From Heloderma charlesbogerti (Eukaryota; Chordata; Lepidosauria; Squamata; Helodermatidae): DNA of 64,000 bases. Positions 19,174 through 31,273 of the stretch are shown piece after piece. Numbering within the stretch: the first letter of the stretch is position 1; each line of letters starts with the position of its first letter. The stretch covers positions 1,922,001 through 1,986,000 of the forward strand of contig JANEZZ010001905.1 of the NCBI GenBank assembly GCA_026122225.1. Reading direction: 5' to 3'. The translations under genes and the position numbers were made by a program. The notes beneath the pieces are model-generated. The model saw only the letters and a list, made by a program, of their open reading frames with translations, ran no database searches and was not told the origin of the DNA.

Positions 19174-22100
19174 ATGATGATATTATCCATTCAGTCATGT
19201 CCGACTTTTGGCAATTCTATGGATCATCTTTCTCCACGTATCCCGATCTTGTACTATTTCTTTGAGCTGTTCCATGCTCTGGTTGGTATCAATTTTGATG
19301 GCATCGCCATCTTGTTCTTTAGTGGCCAGGTTTCCTTTTGCTGCTAACCAATCCGAGCATAATTGCTTTTTCTAGTGAGTTCCTCTGCATAATATGGCCA
19401 AAATAAGTCAATCACAGTTTTGTGATTTTTCCATCCAATGACATGTCTGGGTTTATACATTCCAGTACTTGCTTCTTTGTTATCTTAGCTGTCCAAGGAA
19501 TGCTCAGGAGCCTTCTCCAACACCACAGCTCGAATACATCAATTCTCTTTCTGTCTTGTTTCTTCGTTGTCCAACTTTCACATCCATAAGTAACTACGGG
19601 AAACATGGTGGTACAAACTAACCTGCATTTAGTTGTCATCAAGCTGGTGTCCTTGTTGTTCCATATTAGGTTCATGCTCATCATTGTTGCGTGACCCAGT
19701 GCAATTCGACGTTTTATTTCTGGGCTGCATTCACCGCTATGGTTGATCTGCAATCCTAAGAAAATAAATTCTTCCACACATTTAAACTCTTCACCATCAA
19801 CTACTATGCTAATATTTCCATTCTTCACAGTGGCCATGAGCTTGGTCTTTTTGATGTTTAAGGAGAGGCCAAACTTCTCACCCTCTTCTTTGATTTTCTT
19901 GATCATATATTCCAGACCTTCTTTGGTTTCTGAGAGGAGAGTTGTGTCATCAGCATAACGAATATTATTTATAATCCTTCATCCAACCTTTACCCCGATT
20001 TCTGTTTCTTCGAGCTCTAACTTCCTCATGATCGTTTCAGCATAGAGGTTAAAACGAAAAGGTGAAAGAATGCAGCCTTGCCGTACTCCTTTCTCTATTT
20101 CAAACCAATCAGTATCTCTGTGTGATGTTCGAACAGTGGCTTCCTGATTTGTGTACAATGATTGTACTAACTTGACCAAATGTGCTGGTACCCCCAGATG
20201 TCGTAGTACTCTCCACAACTTGTCATGCTCAACACAGTCAAAAGCTTTCTTGTAATCAATAAAGCATAAGTAGATGACCTTTTGATATTCATGAGATTTT
20301 TCCATGATCCCTCGCAGATTTGCTATATGGTCATGAGTACCACGTCCCTCTTGGAAGCCAGCTTGAATGTCTGGTAATTCCCTTTCAATGGTTGGTACCA
20401 AGTGCTTTTGTATAATCTTAAGAAAAATTTTGCTAATATGAGGTATGAGAGCAATTGTGGAGTAATTGGAACAATCTTTGGAGTCTCCCTTTTTTGGTAG
20501 TGGAATAAACACTGAACGTTTCCAGTCCCGTGGCCATTCATTAGTTTCCCAGACTTTCTGACACAAAACTTTGATAATTTTAGATGGTACAGGCCTTAAC
20601 AATTCTACAGGGATGTTGTCAGTGCCTGGGGCCTTGTTGTTTGGTAGTTGTCTCATAGCCCATGCAATCTCTTCCTCAAGAATGGATGGTTCTTTTTCCA
20701 CTTCACAATCCTCGGCATCCAGCGGCAGTGCGTCTTTGCTACTAGTATACAGCTCTTCAGTATATTCTCACCATCTGTTCTTGACATTTTGTTGGCTGGA
20801 TAATACTTGACCTTTGCTTGTTTTTAATAGTACCTTTGTGAGCAGTAAATGATGTTGGAATCTTTTTAACTTGCAGAAATGCATTCCTGATATGGCCCCT
20901 CATGTAGTCCTCTTCTAACTGTTTGCAACGCTCGCCCAATAGACTTCATTATCTTTCCTTGCTGCCCTCTGGAAATCTGCATTCACTCTTCTTGCGACTT
21001 CCCATTTTCCTTTTGCTTTGGCTATTTTTCTCTGCTCTGCTATTTTGATAGTTTCACTCGAAAGCCACTTACACTTTTTGTCTGGCTTCCTATATGGTAT
21101 ATGCTCAACTGCTATTTCAATGATGATCTTATAAATTTCCTGCCACATTTCATCGGGCATTTTTTCCACTGTATCCAGCAGTTCCAGCCTATTTTTCACT
21201 TCACTTAAGTAAGTAGAAGGAATTTTGGTGACATCAAGCTTCCATGGTGGTGCAGTCTTTTTAATGTTACACAATTTAACTCTGATTTTTGCCACCAACA
21301 AATTATGATCTGAACCACAGTCAGCACCTGGATATATTTTGACTGCAAGTACTGAGCTGGTCCATCTATACTAGCATAGGACATAGTCAATCTGATTACG
21401 ATAAAGTCCATTTCGTGATGTCCAAGTGTATAAGTGACATTTGTGCTGTTTGAACCATGTATTCATGATTTGAAATCGATTTTCATGACAAAATTGTACC
21501 AGACGGTCACGTGCATCATTCCTTTACCCTAGACCAAATCTACCTGTGATACCTGGCTCTACTTGGGTGCCAACTTCTGCATTAAAATCACCCAGTATAT
21601 AAACGATGTCTTTCTTGGGTACTGATTTCAAGGTTTCTTGTATGGTGGCATAACAACTTTCTATTTCAAGTTCTGTTGCATCAGTCATTGGAGCATAGGC
21701 CTGGACAACTGTGACGTTGAGGGGTTTAGCACAAATATGAATGGTCATAATTTGATCGTTGACGATTGAAAAACTTTCCACTGCTCAAGTAAATTTCTTG
21801 TTTGCAATAAACGCCACTCTGTTTGTTCTCTTAGTATCATGTCCTGAATAATAAATAGTAAAGTCCTCAGATTGAAAAAAGCCATTGTCAGTCCAGTGTA
21901 GCTTGCTGACTCCAAGGTCAATTTTTAGCCTCTCAATTTCTTGTTTAACAATATCCAATTTGCCCAGACTCATTCCTCTGACATTCCATGTTGCTATTCA
22001 ATGGATAACAGACAGTACAGCGCAGACCTCTACTTTCACCTTTGGCTGTATCAACAGCTGGGGTTCCTGCTGGATTTGCCCCATTCACATCATTTTTGCC

Positions 22101-22292
22101 ATGATTACTTATCAGAGGCCCTTGCTCTTCCCCAGTAGCTTGTTGGGTACCTTTTGGCCGTGGGGACCTGCTGTTGGGTACCATATCTGATACTTTTAAG
22201 AGCATTTCCATAAAATTTTCTTGGCAAGCTTTTTCCAGAGTAGGTTGCCTGGTCTTTCTCCAACCCTCCCCATTTATCTGGGCTTGGGACCG
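19174..22292 (-). mobile_element. RTE-clade LINE (BovB-related), antisense, near full length
   Basis: Inserted in the CR1 between SRKH and the GDFN motif. GCATG is present at both junctions (19169-19173 and 22293-22297). The 3' end (minus strand) reads GTCGGACATGACTGAATGG then an ATC-repeat tail, similar to the BovB 3' end. The 5' region before the endonuclease (22017-22292) is short and of unknown coding value. Confidence 0.88.
19412..22016 (-). pseudogene. RTE ORF2 endonuclease-reverse transcriptase, degenerate
   Basis: Minus-strand protein starts at about 22016 with ATWNVRGMSLGKLDIVKQE (apurinic-type endonuclease), followed by YILGDFNAEVG and GSDHNLLVAKIR. Reverse transcriptase: APGTDNIPVELL, FIDYKKAFDCVEHDKL, GVRQGCILSPF and RYADDTTLL (YADD at 19946-19957). 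The C-terminal motif ELWCWRRLLSIPW matches BovB. Stops interrupt RW*EYTEELY (near 20770) and VG*RIINN (near 19978), and the endonuclease is broken near 21785 and 21525. Domains and catalytic boxes are all present, but the copy cannot make the protein. Confidence 0.88.
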
Positions 22293-22706
22293 GCATGTAC
22301 ATGGCTGGGTTGTAGTAGCAATAGGGGACTTCAATTTCCCCGATATTTGTTAGGAGACAAATTCTGCAAAACATGGCCCCTCCAAGGAATCTCTGACTTG
22401 TGTTGCTGGTAACTTCCTCCTACAGAAACTGGAGGAAGGAAGTAGAGGATCGGCTATCCTTGACTTGATCCTAACCAACAGATATGACTTAATGGATAAA
22501 GTAGCAGTTACGGGAACTCTGGGGGAAAGCGACCATGTTATACTGGAGTTCTTGGTTCTAAAGGAAGCAAAAGCCCCCTGGAAAAGGCGAAGTGCAGGCT
22601 GAAGGGGCAGGATTGCAGCTTGAGATCAACAGGCATATGGTCAAGGAACACCTAATTACTTTGAATGAGTTCAGATCTCCAGGGCCAAATAAACTGCACC
22701 CTAGAG

Positions 22707-23662
22707 TAGGGATGCACGAAAGTCACTTACCTGGTCTTGCAGCTTGCTTCGCGGTGAGGGGAGGTGCTTCACTGCTCCCCCCGAAGTTTAGGCCGGGGGG
22801 GGGGAGGCATCCCGCCTCACCTGGCTGAAATTCAGGCCAGGGGGGAGGCTTCCCGCCTTGCCCGGCCGAAATTCAGGCCGGGGAGAAGCGCCCCGTCTCC
22901 ACGGCCGCAAACTTCAAAAGAAAAAAAAACAATGCCCCTGTGATAGGCTACGTAACGATTAACGTAGCCTATCATGGCTAGATCTGCAAAGTCAGCCGTG
23001 ATAGGCTACGTTAATCATCACGTAGCCTATCACGGGTGACTTTGAAAAAAAAAAAAAGTGCGTACACAAATGGCGGCCCCCATAGGGAGCTGCCATTCGC
23101 GTTCCTTATTTGGTCGCTGTAGTCTACGTAAAGATTACGTAGACTATGGCGAAAATGAGGGCAACGCTATTTGCGTTGCCCTTATTTTCGCCGTAGTCTA
23201 TGTAAATCTTTACGTAGACTACAGGGACCAAATAAGGAATGCGAATGGTGGCTCCTTATGAGGGCCGCCATTAGCCGTACGCGCCTTTTTTTTTTTAAAG
23301 TCACCCGTGATAGGCTACGTGACGATTAACGTAGCCTATCACGGCTGACTTTGCAAATCTAGCCATGATAGGCTACGTTAATCGTTACGTAGCCTATCAC
23401 AGGGAAGTGTTGTTTTTTTTTACTTTTCTTGTAATGGTGGTGGTGGCAGCCGGTCGAAAGACCGGCTGCTGCCCCCGCCCCTGATGAAGACCTGCTGAAC
23501 CACTGCTGGGACCCGCCACTGGGAGGGACATTCATGAATGGTAAGTCCCATCCTGGGGGGGGGTAGGGGGCGGAGAATTTCTCCCTGAACAACCTTCAGA
23601 GGACCGAATGCATTGGCACTCGGCCCCCCGAAGTTTCGGGGAGAAATTCTCCCCCATCCCCA
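22707..23662 (-). mobile_element. hAT non-autonomous element, copy G
   Basis: TAGGGATG...CATCCCCA with perfect duplication CCCTAGAG (22699-22706, 23663-23670). It splits the CR1 codons for PRV/IKEL exactly, so the ancestral site can be read. Full module order as in E. Confidence 0.9.
23434..23540 (+). other. exon-like block in copy G: ATG to 5' splice donor, 107 nt
   Basis: Frame begins MVVVAAGRKTG; GT of the donor at 23541. Length 107 nt, but a TGA interrupts the frame after about 17 codons. Hairpin GGTC-GAAA-GACC is intact. Confidence 0.45.
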
Positions 23663-25795
23663 CCCTAGAGTAATAAAGGAACTGGTAGAAGAACTCTCAG
23701 AACCACTGTCCATTATCTTTGGGAAATCATGGAGGATGTGTGAAATGCCAGATGACTGGAGCTAATGTCCCTGTCTTCAAAAAGGGCAAAAAGGATGAAC
23801 CTGGGATCTACAGACCAGTCTGTCTGACATCAAACCCTGGGAAAATTCTGGAGCAGGTTATAGAGCAATTAGTCGGTAAGCAACTTGAAAACAATGCTGC
23901 AGTGATTACTCAAAGCCAACATGGATTTGTCAAGAACAAATCCTGCCAGACGAATCTGATCTCATTTTTTGATCAGGTCACCTCCCTTGTGGACTGTGGG
24001 AATGCTGTGGACATAATATACCTTGACTTCAGCAAAGCTTTTAACAAAGTGCCCCATGATCTCCTGATGAGCAAACTAGTTCAAAGTGGGCTAGATGAAA
24101 CAAGTATCAGGTGAATCCACAGTTGGCTACAGAATCAGACTCAAAGAGTGCTTATCAATGGGATCTTCTCAAAGTGGGGAGAGGTAACGAGCGGGATACC
24201 GCAGGGCTCAGTCCTGGGCCCAGTGCTCTTCAACATTTGTATTAATGACTTGGAGGAGGAGGTGCAGGGAATGCTTGTCAAATCTGCAGATGACACAAAA
24301 TTGGGCAGGATAGCGAATACTGTGAAAGACAGAAAAAAATTTCAGAGTGATCTTGATAGGCTGGAGTGCTGGGCTGAAAACAACAGAATGACATCTAATA
24401 GGGATAAATGCCAAGTTCTGCACCTAGGAAAAAGAAACTAAATGGAGTTACAAGAAGGGGGCTACTTGGTTCAACAATACTACAAGCGAGAAAGATCTAG
24501 GAATTGTTGTAGATCACAAGCTGAACATGAGCCAACAATGTGATGTGGCTGCAAAAAAGGCCAATGCTCTTTTGGACTGCATTAATAGAAGCATAGCTTC
24601 CAAATCCCGGGAAGTACTAGTTCCCCTCTACTCAGCACTGGTTAGGCCTCATCTGGAGTACTGTGTCCAGTTCTGGGTGCCACACTTTAAGAAGGACTAA
24701 GACAAACTGGGAAAGGTTCAGTGGAGGGCAACAAAGATGATCAGGGGACTGGAAGCAAAGCCCTATGATGAGAGACTGAAAGAACTGGGCATGTTTAGCC
24801 TCGTGAAGAGACGACTGTGGGGAGATAGGATAGCGCTCCTCAAGCACTTGAGAGGTTGTCACAGAGAGGAAGGCCAGGATATCTTCTCGATCATCCCAGA
24901 GTGCAGGACATGGAATAATGGGCTCAAGTTCCAGGAAGCCAGATTCTGGCTGAACATCAGGAAAAACTTCCTGTTAGAGCAATATGACAATGGAACCCAT
25001 TCCCTAGGGAGGCGGTGGGCTCTCCCACACTGGACGCATTCAAGACGAGGCTGGACAGCCATCTGTCGGGGATAGTCTGACTACGGATGTTAGAGAATTC
25101 TGTCCGAAAGTTAAATGGGATCGAATTCAGACACATCCGGTCCGCGGAACCCTCCCCGGAATGGGGTGCCCCAGTCTACTCGGACAGGAGCTCACGTGGA
25201 CCCTTGTTTTTTTCTCCGCCAAAAATTTTACGAAGGTATTTACAAAGGAAAATTCGCAAATTGGGACGAAAGAAATAGACATAGATGGCGAAAGGGATTT
25301 TACGAAAGTATTTAATAAATACACAGTTTCCTGCGACGATGCAGATTTCTTTCGCTGGGAGGGACGGGGTCACGAAATGCACGTAGCCTCATCTTTTTTT
25401 TTATTGTCTGTGAAGGTGAAGCAGGTGAGGTCAGGTGAGGTCAGGTGAGCGAGATCCCTCCAGGCCACCCCCCCCCCACCCCACCAGGAAGATAATGTCA
25501 TTGAGGGGAGGGAACTCATCGACCATTTTTCCCGCCTTCACACATAGGACAGCAGTGTGTGAGTGTCCAGCAGCCTCAGTTGCTCCAGTCCAGACTAGAG
25601 ACCAGAGGCGCCGCTGCTGCAGACAGAGTGTCCGTGTCCAGCAGCTGCAAGGAGTGTGTTTCTGTGTGTCCCTGTTCTACAGCACTGCAGTTCAACCTTT
25701 ATTACAGTGAAGGTATGTTCTTTCATATGTTTACTTTACTTGAATGTGCCCCTATGCTTAGTGATTTTTGGGTGGGAACTGGGAAGGCATCCTCC

Positions 25796-26180
25796 AGCAG
25801 CCTGTGTTTAGGCCTTCTGAGAAGGACTCCATCCTCCTGGGCTTTCCAGGATTAATCCATGTACTTTTCAACTCCAAGAGTCATATGCCCATATGTACTT
25901 AGTGTTTCTGAGTGATTCTGGGGAGGGCCTGCCTGGGCGGCCAAGCCAGGCCAGGCCAGGCCAGGCCAGCAGCCTGTGTTTAGGCCTGCTGAGAAGGACT
26001 CTATCCTCCATCCTCCAGGCCTTTTCAGGATTAATCCATGTGCTTTTCAACTCCAAGAGTCATGTGCCCCTATGTACTTAGTGTTTCTGAGTGATTCTGG
26101 GGAGGGCCTGCCTGGGCGGCCAGGCCAGGCCAGCAGCCTTTGTTTAGGCCTGCTGAGAAGGACTCCATTCTCCAGCATCC
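25796..26180 (+). repeat. tandem duplication, ~180-bp unit, about two copies
   Basis: The block from CAGCAGCCTGTGTTTAGGCC to GGCCTGCCTGGGCGGCCA occurs twice and begins a third time near 26133. The units are joined by (GGCCA)n. It lies in the presumed first intron of the hAT transposase gene. Confidence 0.85.
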
Positions 26181-26865
26181 TGTGTGTACTGTAGGCTTGT
26201 GTTTTTCAGGCCACATGTATGGACTACATCCTCCATCCTGGGCTTTTCAGCCTAATCTGCTGTACAATATGCCCCTTTTTAGTTAGCATTGGATGGCTGG
26301 ATTGGTGGGGAACTGCTTTTACACTGCACTGTATATGCGACTGTAGGCTGTTCACATGATTTCAGCTTTGCCACATGCATTTATGTTTCCTTCTGCCCAG
26401 AGACATGAACATGGAGAAAAGAGGAACCCGTAGTCAATCCAGCACTCAAAAGAGGCGTGGACGCCCGGAGAGAACATACACCACTGAGGTTGCATTTCAA
26501 CGGTATTTTAAGAATGAGATGGAAGAGGAGGAAGCCCCAGGTGTGGCCAGCAGTGACAGCAGCCCCAGCAGTAGTCCACCCCACAACCGTAAGCAGCGCA
26601 CACCACCAATTCCCGCCACAGAAAGTGGCACAGGCACAGCCAGCCACAACTCCAGAGGAAGAGGAAGAAAGTTCATGGATGGTGAGCAGAAGGGCAGTGT
26701 CTCCAAAGCAGATGAAAATGTTCCCAAGGAGACTCTACAGTGGTGGAATGAAAGTCAAGAAGTCTATGTCATTCCAAAGAATGAATCTGGTAAGACTCTG
26801 TCATCACAGGTGCTTGTAAATATCTGGATACAAATAAATATCTTCGAATATTTGAATAGTCCCTA

Positions 26866-26987
26866 CATTAGCCTTCCACAACCTGCAGCCTTCCAGATGT
26901 TTTGGGCTACAACTCCCAGCAATTTTGACCATTGGTCATGCCGGCTGGGGCTGATGAGAGTTGAAGTCCAAAACCTTTGGAGGCAAC
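26866..26987. mobile_element. palindromic MITE (GCCTTCCAGATGTTTTGG type)
   Basis: Left arm CTTCCAGATGTTTTGGGCTAC mirrors right arm GTCCAAAACCTTTGGAGG, around CTCCCAGCAATTTTGACC. Same family as 44107, 48470, 55491, 58140 and 60178. It lies in the hAT element's second intron. Confidence 0.7.
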
Positions 26988-27430
26988 TATTTGGGGAAGA
27001 GTACCCCACGGGACCTTCTTCTTCAACACCACAAAACATACGCGACTGTTTTACATTCATTCATATTCATTGCTATGAACATATTTCATATTATTAAAAT
27101 ATTATATGGTACTCCAGTACTAAAGAAAACCCTAACTCTTTAAAAGAACTGCAATAATTTCTCAAATGATACACCTTTTTGGTGGGAAAACACTTCAGTG
27201 TTTTGTTCTTGCTTTGTTTCCAAAGCCATTCATCATAGTTTGCTGTCTTGTTTGGCTTTGATCTCTTTTAAGTAAAGCTGCAATGTGAATTGATTAAGCA
27301 ATTACATTTCTGAGGATGGTTTTTAAAACAGGGCCCGACTAATCAGGCACTGCTCCCGGGGGACCACAAATGCACCCCGGAAAAAGGCAGTGGGATTTGC
27401 CAAGTATGTGCTCAAGGACCAGCCCTATCG

Positions 27431-27700
27431 TTAGGTAGCAGCGAGGTGTTGGGTCACAGAACTGTGGATACTCCTCAGACTGCCTTGTACCTCCTCAGCC
27501 AGCTTGTTGTCCTCTGGTGTGGTGGAAGAAGCTCTCCCATTGTCACTGTTCAAGTAAGATTCAGCTGTCGCTCTATGTAGGATGGAGGGGTGCCATTTTA
27601 TCCTTTGCCTCAGGAAGCAAAATGCTTTAGGCCAGCCCTGTAGGTGCTGAGTCTCACACAGTGGTATAATAGAGCTGATGCAAAGGAGTGGACCTTGCAA
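27431..27700. repeat. interspersed repeat, family unidentified
   Basis: CCATTGTCACTGTTCAAGTAAGATTCAGCTG and TTTGCCTCAGGAAGCAAAATG recur at 35014-35130 and 39903-40062. Non-coding. Confidence 0.55.
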
Positions 27701-28201
27701 GGGAGCCAAATATCTCCTCCCCCATGCTTTTCAGACTTTTACCAGTGAGGACACGTTTAGATAACGCTCATGGAGTTTTGAAGTCTGTACAGTACATTTT
27801 TTTGCACCTTGTGTCATGTGTTGTTTTCTGAGTGCTAGCTAGTGCAGTAGTAGCTTACATCTGCACCTTCTGTAACGTTGATTGATCGCAATTCCAAGCT
27901 ATGTTTCATAGATTTCTACAAGTACACAGTTTTATTCTCTTGGCTATTACTCATGTGTAAAAGGTGCATTTCTCATGAAACTCTGCTTCTATCTATTTTG
28001 AATCTTTACAGAGACACCCACAACCATCCTTTCTGCATCAGGGAGTGGGACAGATGAACCAGGTTCACAGCTGCCTGCTGATAATCGACTCGTGGGCAGC
28101 GGCTCACATGATTTGGAAAAAAGGCCAGAGGACTTAGTTTCATCAGTGATCCGGACAGCAAAGATGATAAGGAGCCCTTCTATATCAATGTCCCTGCTGA
28201 G

Positions 28202-29086
28202 TAGGGATGTCAGAGAATTCTGCCACGGTCTTGGTGAGGCCGAATGCCAGTGCATTCGGCCCCCTGAAATCTGTGGCAGAACGACCTGCCCCCCATGGAT
28301 CCCCCTCGGGATGAGACTCACCTGGGGCGGATGTTCTGGGCGGCAGCGGCTCCGGCGGCGGCTTTGGCGGCGGCTAGTCTTCTGACCGGCTGCCACCGCC
28401 ACCATTTGCAGTCTTGTCTCTGTAAAAAAAAAAAAAAACTGATGTGAAAGGCTATGTAAAGACTTACGTAGCCTATCACAACCCAGTAAAAAAAAAAAAA
28501 CGCGTACGCAAATGGCGGCGGCTATGGCTGCCGCCATTTGTGTTCCTTATTTTTCGCTTTCTTAGTCTATGTAAATATTTATGTAGACTATTATGGCAAA
28601 AATAAAGGGGAATGCAAATAGCGTAGTGGGCGCTATTTGCGTCCCTTTTTGATTTGCCGTTTTAGCCTACGTAAATATTTACGTGGGCTAAAACGGCGAA
28701 TCAAAAAGGGACGCAAATAGTGCCCGCTACGCTATTTGTGTTCCCTTTTATTTTCGCTGTAATAGTCTACGTAAATATTTACATAGACTAAGACGGTGAA
28801 AAATAAGGAATGCAAATGGCGCCTGCCGTAGCCGCCATTTGCGTACACAGTTTTTTTTTCCCCAGAGCCCTCCGTAGCCGGAAATCCGGCTGCGGATGGC
28901 TCTAGCCTGGGCCTGGCCGGCTGCTCCACGGAGCTGCCACGGAGCACAGCCGGCTGTCGAGGATTCCGGGGGGGAGGAATGGATCGCCTCCCCCCCCTGT
29001 CGAGGATTCTGGGGGGAGGGACGGAACGCCTCCCCTTCACCATGGGCAGAATCCGTGGAAAGGTAAGTGACTTTCGTACATTCCTA
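28202..29086 (+). mobile_element. hAT non-autonomous element, copy H, inside the transposase gene
   Basis: TAGGGATGTCAGAGAATTC...CGTACATTCCTA with perfect duplication CTGCTGAG (28194-28201, 29087-29094). Its left terminus matches the autonomous element better than most copies do. Hairpins are a diverged subtype (AGTCTACGTAAATATTTACG; GCCTACGTAAATATTTACG). Removing it restores a continuous exon. Confidence 0.9.
28322..28405 (-). other. exon-like block in copy H, 84 nt
   Basis: Begins MVAVAAGQKTS and ends CCCAG|GTGAGT, a valid donor consensus. Length 84 nt, so the phase at the donor differs from the other copies. Confidence 0.4.
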
Positions 29087-31023
29087 CTGCTGAGACTGAG
29101 TCTGTGTTCCACTTCCAGCCTGCTGGGATCTTTGGGAGCAATCCCAAACCTCAGGAACAAACATCCCCTGCTAAGCGCTGGTCAGCGCCATCAACAACGC
29201 CAACAACAACACCATCCACAGATGAGTGGAAATGTGCAGCTCCCAATGCCACCTCATCTGAAACCGATACCCCCATTCCCCAAAGAAGAAATGGTGGTGG
29301 CAGAGTGAGTTCCTATGTGTGGCGCTTCTTCAAATATGCAGAGAATGACCGCTATGTCGTGCTTTGTGATATTTGTAGAAGCCGTGTGCGGCTAGGAAAA
29401 GAAGGGGGCTGTGGACGAGTGGGCACGTCTGCCATGAGGCGACACATGGAGGTGCATCATGTGCTTCTTGTGCCCAAAGATAGCAATGGGAAGTCCCTGC
29501 CACAACCATCCAAAAAGAACATTACCGCCTTCTTTGCGTCATCTTCCAAAGACCTCACGCAAAGTGGGTGAGAAGGGCACAGAAGGCAACTTAGCTAAGA
29601 GGCAGGTGTCAATGGAGAAATGTCTCACGCTGACACAGAAATTCCCCTCTGACAGTGTCCAGGCACGAAGGTTGAATCACGACCTGACAGAGCTCATTGC
29701 TCAATGTATGCTTCCCTTCTCCCTGGTGGAAGACGAGGTCTTCCTGCGCTTCATGAAGAGATTGTGCCCTCGGTGGGATGTCCCCTCTCATCACTACATT
29801 AGTGGTGTTGCCATTCCAGCCCTGGCTTCTGAAATCAGAAGGGTACTCCAACAGGATTTGAAATGTGCAGTTGAAGGAAGTGTACATTTAACGAGTGACA
29901 CATGGACAAGTAATCAAACAAAGTCTTATCTGTGTGTCACCGGACAATGGGTATCCGTCAGTGCGAGCAGCCGACTGACTTGGAGAACAGCGACATTGGC
30001 CCTCACAATGCTCTCAGGGACACACACAGCAAAAAACATCAGCAGTAGCATCAGTGGTGTTGTTCAGTCCTGGTTGGCCCCCTTAAATCTAACAGTGGGC
30101 TGTGTAGCAACAGACAATGCCTCCAACTACCTAAAAGCAGCCCGCATCATGGGGCTAAACCATGTTCAGTGTGTTGCGCACTGCTTGAACCTTGTGGTGC
30201 GTTCTGGATTGAGCAACGCATCTCCTAAAATAGGCAAGCTACTTAAGGTGGCCCGATCCATTTGCACCCACTTCAGGCAGTCCTGCTCAGCAATGGAGGC
30301 AATCGGCATTATCCAACGTAGCCGTGGCCTTCCAGAGCACAAATTCATTTTGGATGTGTGCACATCCATATGTGCATATGCTTCAGAGACTCTGTGAGCA
30401 GAGAGCATCTATAAATGACATTACTGAGAAACAACACCACTCCAATTTTTTTGTCACACCGCATCAGTGGCTCTGGATGCAGTGGTAGACATTTTAAACA
30501 TATTTGATGAATGCACAATGATACTGAATGCAGACTATGCCACACTGGGCCAAGTTCTACCTGTGCTGAAGATTATAGAGGGGGTGCTGAGAAAACACCA
30601 TGCTGAGCTTTGTGAGCACACCAGTGCTGTAAGCAGTCAAGTCCCCAATCCTGTAGTTAGGCTTGCTGAATTCCTTCTGCAGGAGCTGGGTACCAACGAA
30701 CACATCACTTTGTTGAGGGGGGTCATGAAATACGTTGCTGCCATATTCCTTGAACTACAGTTCCGGGATAGCACAACAAGGGTGGTGCTGCCAAACCAGA
30801 ACCCTGACTTCCAAAGTCTAAAAAGCCATTTGACGGAGAAAGTCATGGAGTGCTGCCAGAGAGATGTTCTGGATGAGAAGGAGCTGGGGAAGAGTGAGGC
30901 TAGTAGTACTACTACCTCCCCTGAAGATAATATCTGCAGCAGCAGCACCATCACCAGCAGGAAGGGTGATGATGACGCCACAGCAGCTGTACCACCAACA
31001 CGACATACAGACACAGGGGCATC

Positions 31024-31273
31024 TTTATTTATTTATTATTTATTATTGCATTTATATCCCACCTTTTTTCCTCTTGCAAGGCACCCAAGGTGGCTTACAT
31101 TATCCTCCTCCTCTCCATTTTATCCTCACAACAACAACCCTGTGAGGTAGCTTGGGCTGAGAGTGTGTGACTGGCCCAAAGTCACCCAGTGAGCTTCCAT
31201 GGCCGAGTGGGGACTAGAACCCGGATCTCCCAGCTCCCAGTCCAACACTCTTGCCACTACACCACACTGGCTC
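31024..31273 (-). mobile_element. CORE-type (MIR-like) tRNA-derived SINE, antisense, in the transposase gene
   Basis: Minus strand: tRNA-like head (GGTGTAGTGGCAAGAGTG, B box GGGTTCTAGTCCC), a core with TGACTTTGGGCCAGTCAC and CCTCACAGGGTTGTTGTTGTG, and an (AATA)n tail. It interrupts the transposase between the acidic linker and the dimerisation domain. Related copies at 43750 and 49590. Confidence 0.82.

Larger units (their letters stand above)
18785..25072 (+). pseudogene. CR1 ORF2 endonuclease-reverse transcriptase, interrupted and degenerate
   Basis: Endonuclease: LYTNAQSTGNKQNELELL (18790), then GGGVALCVKNTYLC and NLVVGVYYRPPNQ. After the RTE insert the same frame continues VVVAIGDFNFPDIC and GSAILDLILTNRYDLMDKV...GESDHVILEF. 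Reverse transcriptase: SPGPNKLHPRV, [hAT G], IKELVEELSEP, IIYLDFSKAFNKVPHD, GIPQGSVLGP and SADDTKLG (the residue before ADD is Ser where CR1 usually has an aromatic). Several stops (after GDFNFPDIC, after DETSIR, after LHLGKRN) and frameshifts make it non-functional. Homologous to the antisense copy at 4590-8140. Confidence 0.9.

Noticed and set aside
29609..31014. Minus-strand frames under the hAT transposase
   Set aside because: Shadows of the transposase; no independent motifs.
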